Shown here: in pieces, positions 35,817 through 38,646 of the stretch | Layout of the letters: each line of letters opens with the position of its first letter | How positions within the stretch are numbered: position 1 is the stretch's first letter | DNA from: Thermodesulfobacteriaceae bacterium | GTDB taxonomy: Bacteria > Desulfobacterota > Thermodesulfobacteria > Thermodesulfobacteriales > Thermodesulfobacteriaceae | DNA: 38,646 nt | Direction of reading: 5' to 3' | Assembly (NCBI GenBank): GCA_025062245.1 | Contig: JANXAD010000016.1 | Location: 1 to 38,646, forward strand | Notes under the pieces: generated by a model | Databases searched by the model: none | What the model was told of the DNA's origin: nothing | What the model saw: the letters and a program-made list of their open reading frames with translations, nothing else | Translations under genes and position numbers: made by a program

Positions 35817-37562
35817 ATGAAGGAAAATTTAAGAAAAAAGTTTGAAGGGAGTTCCTATAAGGTTTTAGCGGATAAAGCTAAATTTCCAGAAGAGACGATA
35901 AAAGAAGTTGAAAATAGGCTTAAGAGTATAGGCCTAAGAATTTATAAGGGATTACAGAGGATTGATAAGGGTAGATTAGGAATTCCTGTTTATATCAGCT
36001 TATATGATTTAGAAGGGCAAAAGGTTACTGGAAATTATAAACAGATGGGTAAGGGTTCTACTGAGGTTTTAGCTCAAGCAAGTGCCTTGATGGAGTTAGT
36101 GGAGCGCTTCTCTCTTTTTGCCTTTTATCATAGAGTTTCTGAGGTAGGAATTTTTTCTTCCTTTGAAAAGCTTGGAGTTCAGGCTATAGATTTTTCTTTA
36201 TTTTTGCAATCGGTAGAGGACGAAGAGGAGGCTAAAAGTAAGAAAATAGCTTACCAATATTTAAGAAGGGTTCCCTTTTATTTTGTTCCAGCTTTAGAAT
36301 ATAGAACTAAAGAAATAAAGTGGCTTCCCTTTCACTGGTTTTGGCTTTTATACGAATATAATGGTTCTGCTGGAGGAAATACCTATTTGGAAGCTTCGGT
36401 TCAAGCGGTGTGTGAGTTGATTGAGAGGCACACTAATGCTTTATCTATAAGAAAACCTGAGTTGATGGCAGCTATTAAGAGAGAGTCTATAAAAGGAGAA
36501 GCTGAAAGGCTTTTAAAGTGTTATGAAAGATTAGGTATTCAAGTTTGGATAAGGGATATGACCTTTGATATGCCAGTTCCTACGGTAGCTGTTATGGCCA
36601 TGGATCCTTCTACTTATCCGCAAAGAAGCGAAATTGTATACGCAGCAGGAACGGCTACCAGTCCTGAGAGAGCTTTGATAAGGGCTTTAACCGAAGTAGC
36701 TCAATTAGCTGGAGATTTTGACACCGAGGGTAAATACTTAGAAAGCGGCCTTCCTAAGTTTGCAACTTTAGAAGAAGCCAGAAAAATAGTTGCATACTCT
36801 AAGGAAGTAAATTTAGAGGATTTACCCAATCTTTATTCGGAAGATCATAGAGAGGAGTTAGAAATTTTGAGTCAAAAATTAAAAGAATTAGGGTTTGAGG
36901 TTTATTTATTAGATATAACCCATGAAATTTTAAATCTTCCCGCGGTTTACGCTATCATTCCAGGAATACTTTTTAGAGAAAGGACTAAAATTTCCTATCT
37001 TTATCAAATGGTAAGAACCTTAAATTTGTATTTAAGTTTAGAGGAAAGAAAAAATATTTTGGAAGAGCTTATAGGTGAAATTGAGAATAGGTATTATCTT
37101 TGGGCCTATTTAGGGAATGTTTATAAGGAAATGAAAAAGAAGGAGGAGGCTATTTTGTGTTATGAAAAAGCTTTACTTCTTTCTCCCCCTGAGCCTGACC
37201 AAGTGGCTATTTTTACTCATTTAGCGGATCTCTATTTAAAGAAAGAAGAATTTTCAAAAGTTATAGAAATAATTGAAAAAGCCTTGGAAATAGAAGAAAT
37301 TCCAGAATTATATAATCTTTTAGGAAGAACTCTTTATAAGTTAGGCAACTATAGGGATGCTATGGAAGTATTTTTAAAGGCTACTGAACTTAATCCTTCT
37401 TCAGCCATTGATTATGCTAATGTAGGTTACTGTTTAAAAGCTTTAAATTTTATTCCTTCTGCTATAATCTTTTTTAGAAAGGCTTTAGCATTAGATCCGG
37501 ATTTAGAGGGGGCTAAAAAAGCCTTGGAATGGTGTGAAAACCTTTTGAATACTAAAAATTAA
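35817..37562 (+). CDS. YcaO-domain protein with C-terminal TPR repeats
   Basis: 581 residues from the ATG at 35817, which lies six bases after AAGGA; an ATG at 35811 directly touches the ribosome binding site and is less likely. YcaO domains use ATP to activate amide bonds, for thioamide or azoline formation. The domain (about residues 60-370) shows KGSTEVLAQASALMELVERF, AGGNTYLEASVQAVCELIER and ATSPERALIRALTEVAQLAG, with the Glu residues that bind Mg-ATP. The C-terminus (about 400-580) has TPR repeats such as YYLWAYLGNVYKEMKKKEEA, NLLGRTLYKLGNYRDAMEVF and ANVGYCLKALNFIPSAIIFF. No TfuA and no small precursor peptide lies beside it. A NIL-domain ferredoxin follows after 17 bases, which suggests sulfur insertion, but the substrate is unknown. 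Confidence 0.82.
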   Translation: MKENLRKKFEGSSYKVLADKAKFPEETIKEVENRLKSIGLRIYKGLQRIDKGRLGIPVYISLYDLEGQKVTGNYKQMGKGSTEVLAQASALMELVERFSLFAFYHRVSEVGIFSSFEKLGVQAIDFSLFLQSVEDEEEAKSKKIAYQYLRRVPFYFVPALEYRTKEIKWLPFHWFWLLYEYNGSAGGNTYLEASVQAVCELIERHTNALSIRKPELMAAIKRESIKGEAERLLKCYERLGIQVWIRDMTFDMPVPTVAVMAMDPSTYPQRSEIVYAAGTATSPERALIRALTEVAQLAGDFDTEGKYLESGLPKFATLEEARKIVAYSKEVNLEDLPNLYSEDHREELEILSQKLKELGFEVYLLDITHEILNLPAVYAIIPGILFRERTKISYLYQMVRTLNLYLSLEERKNILEELIGEIENRYYLWAYLGNVYKEMKKKEEAILCYEKALLLSPPEPDQVAIFTHLADLYLKKEEFSKVIEIIEKALEIEEIPELYNLLGRTLYKLGNYRDAMEVFLKATELNPSSAIDYANVGYCLKALNFIPSAIIFFRKALALDPDLEGAKKALEWCENLLNTKN

Positions 37563-37579
37563 AGGAGGTCTAAAATAAA

Positions 37580-38005
37580 ATGTATAAAAAGGAGGGTTTA
37601 TACTTAAGGTTTCCGCCTGATGTAGTAGATAGACCTATTGTTTACCGATTAGTAAAGGATTACGATTTGATTTTTAATATTTTGAAAGCCTTTATTACTC
37701 CTGGTAAAGAGGGTATTATGATTTTAGAAATAGAGGGTCCTCAAGAGAATTTGAGCAAAGGTTTAAAGTATTTAAAGGAAATGGGAGTAGAAGTAAGACC
37801 TTTAAGTCAACAGATTGTTAAGAATGAAAGGGAATGTATTCATTGTGGTTCCTGTATAGCAGTGTGTCCTACAGGAGCTCTTTATATAGATAGAACAACT
37901 TTTAAAGTGATATACGATTCTGAAAAATGCACTGCCTGTGAATTTTGTGTAAGTGCATGTGTGACTAAGGCTATGGAAGTTCATATTGAGAGTGAAGCAG
38001 CTTGA
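37580..38005 (+). CDS. NIL-domain ferredoxin
   Basis: 141 residues. The N-terminal NIL domain (about 1-75, YLRFPPDVVDRPIVYRLVKD and KEGIMILEIEGPQENLSKGL) precedes two 4Fe-4S motifs: CIHCGSCIAVCPTGAL and CTACEFCVSACVTKAM. NIL-ferredoxin proteins accompany the DUF39 protein in the sulfide-dependent homocysteine synthesis of methanogens and sulfate reducers; here the partner is a YcaO-TPR protein. AAAGGAGG precedes the ATG. It is almost certainly co-transcribed with the YcaO gene and supplies or accepts low-potential electrons in a sulfur-related step (inference). Confidence 0.88.
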   Translation: MYKKEGLYLRFPPDVVDRPIVYRLVKDYDLIFNILKAFITPGKEGIMILEIEGPQENLSKGLKYLKEMGVEVRPLSQQIVKNERECIHCGSCIAVCPTGALYIDRTTFKVIYDSEKCTACEFCVSACVTKAMEVHIESEAA

Positions 38006-38043
38006 AATTTTTTAAAAATAGGTTTTTATTAATAAAAGTTTAA

Positions 38044-38646
38044 ATGGCTAAATTGGATCCCTTTTTTAAATTAATGGTAGAAACTGCAGCCTCAGATTTA
38101 CATCTTTCTGCAGGGAATCCCCCTCTTTTAAGGGTTCACGGAGATTTACAAAGAGTTAAATATAAAGTTTTAGAGGATGAAGAATTAAGAGAGATGCTTT
38201 ATGAAGTTGCTCCTGAGGAGGTGATTAAAAGGTTTGAAGAAGAGGGGGAGGTAGACTTTGGGTTAGAAATTCCTGGTTTAGCTCGTTTTAGAGTGAATTA
38301 TTACAAACAAAGAAGAGGAGTAGCTGCTGCTTTTAGATTAATTCCTAATAAAATAAAAACTGTAGAAGAATTGGGACTTCCAGTTCTTCTTAATAAGTTA
38401 GCCCTTCTTCCTCGTGGTTTAGTCTTAGTAACTGGACCTACTGGTTCAGGTAAATCTACCACCTTAGCTGCTATAATTGATTATGCTAATAGGACTCGTT
38501 ACGATCACATTATAACTATTGAAGATCCTATTGAATTTGTGCATGAGTCCAGAAACTGTTTAGTTAATCAAAGAGAGTTGGGAACCCACACTAAAAGTTT
38601 TGCCAACGCTTTAAGAGCAGCTTTAAGAGAAGATCCCGACATTATC
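38044..38646 (+). CDS. pilT: PilT-type twitching motility ATPase (3' end outside window)
   Basis: 201 codons are visible, roughly the first half. PilT is the hexameric ATPase that retracts type IV pili. The N-terminal PAS-like domain has ETAASDLHLSAGNPPLLRVH. RFRVNYYKQRRGVAAAFRLI follows, then the Walker A GLVLVTGPTGSGKSTTLAA (about residues 130-148) and the Asp box HIITIEDPIEFVHES. The frame is still open at the last base in ALREDPDII, just before the expected Walker B. The ATG at 38044 has no good ribosome binding site. It lies 38 bases after the NIL-ferredoxin gene; a PilU or PilB-like protein is less likely because SDLHLSAG is close to PilT. Confidence 0.87.
   Translation, partial: MAKLDPFFKLMVETAASDLHLSAGNPPLLRVHGDLQRVKYKVLEDEELREMLYEVAPEEVIKRFEEEGEVDFGLEIPGLARFRVNYYKQRRGVAAAFRLIPNKIKTVEELGLPVLLNKLALLPRGLVLVTGPTGSGKSTTLAAIIDYANRTRYDHIITIEDPIEFVHESRNCLVNQRELGTHTKSFANALRAALREDPDII

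Overview
The window is AT-rich and reads as the chromosome of a thermophilic, anaerobic, autotrophic bacterium. The best fit is the Thermodesulfobacteriota, near Thermodesulfobacterium or Caldimicrobium. That placement is inferred from four things: a complete reductive acetyl-CoA (Wood-Ljungdahl) gene set, an archaeal-type (class V) fructose-bisphosphatase, a siroheme-route heme synthase (AhbD type), and Hdr/Mvh-type electron-transfer proteins that use selenocysteine. I could not run a database search to fix the taxon.

Left part (1-16845). Almost every gene is on the minus strand: a heptosyltransferase, TruD, a TonB/ExbD pair with a YkgJ-type cysteine-cluster protein, fructose-bisphosphatase, a four-gene acetyl-CoA carboxylase/biotin cluster (BirA, an odd tandem biotinyl-like protein, a fused AccA-AccD carboxyltransferase, AccC), PurA, AhbD, a fumarylacetoacetase-fold protein and a CbpA-type DnaJ. 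An orphan FlhB C-terminal-like gene lies on the plus strand. Between 3266 and 4268 there is a gene graveyard: an IS3-family transposase remnant, a nucleotidyltransferase fragment and pieces of a type I restriction-modification HsdM.

Middle part (17107-34627). Twelve plus-strand genes encode the Wood-Ljungdahl pathway: fhs, folD, cooS/acsA, hdrA, mvhD, hdrC, a second mvhD, metV, metF-acsD, acsB, acsC, acsE. Three features stand out. hdrA and the first mvhD are each interrupted by one in-frame UGA at a conserved cysteine position, each followed by a SECIS-like hairpin, so both are very probably selenoproteins. Methylenetetrahydrofolate reductase (MetF) and the small subunit of the corrinoid iron-sulfur protein (AcsD) are one 817-residue protein joined by a repetitive linker. 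The Hdr module has no HdrB; an HdrC with four 4Fe-4S motifs and a second MvhD sit directly before metV. Together these suggest an electron-bifurcating or otherwise flavin-based methylene-THF reductase physically tied to the methyl acceptor of acetyl-CoA synthesis. Terminators after fhs, cooS, acsB and acsE, and promoter-like sequences before fhs, cooS and hdrA, split the island into several transcription units.

Right part (34690-38646). MnmA (minus strand) is followed by a YcaO-TPR protein, a NIL-domain ferredoxin and the beginning of a PilT-type ATPase, which runs off the window. Carbon flow implied by the window: CO2 to acetyl-CoA (Wood-Ljungdahl), acetyl-CoA to malonyl-CoA (ACC cluster), and gluconeogenesis through the class V FBPase. 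No formate dehydrogenase, hydrogenase, nickel-insertion protein (CooC/AcsF), AcsV or Sel genes are present here, so these must lie elsewhere.
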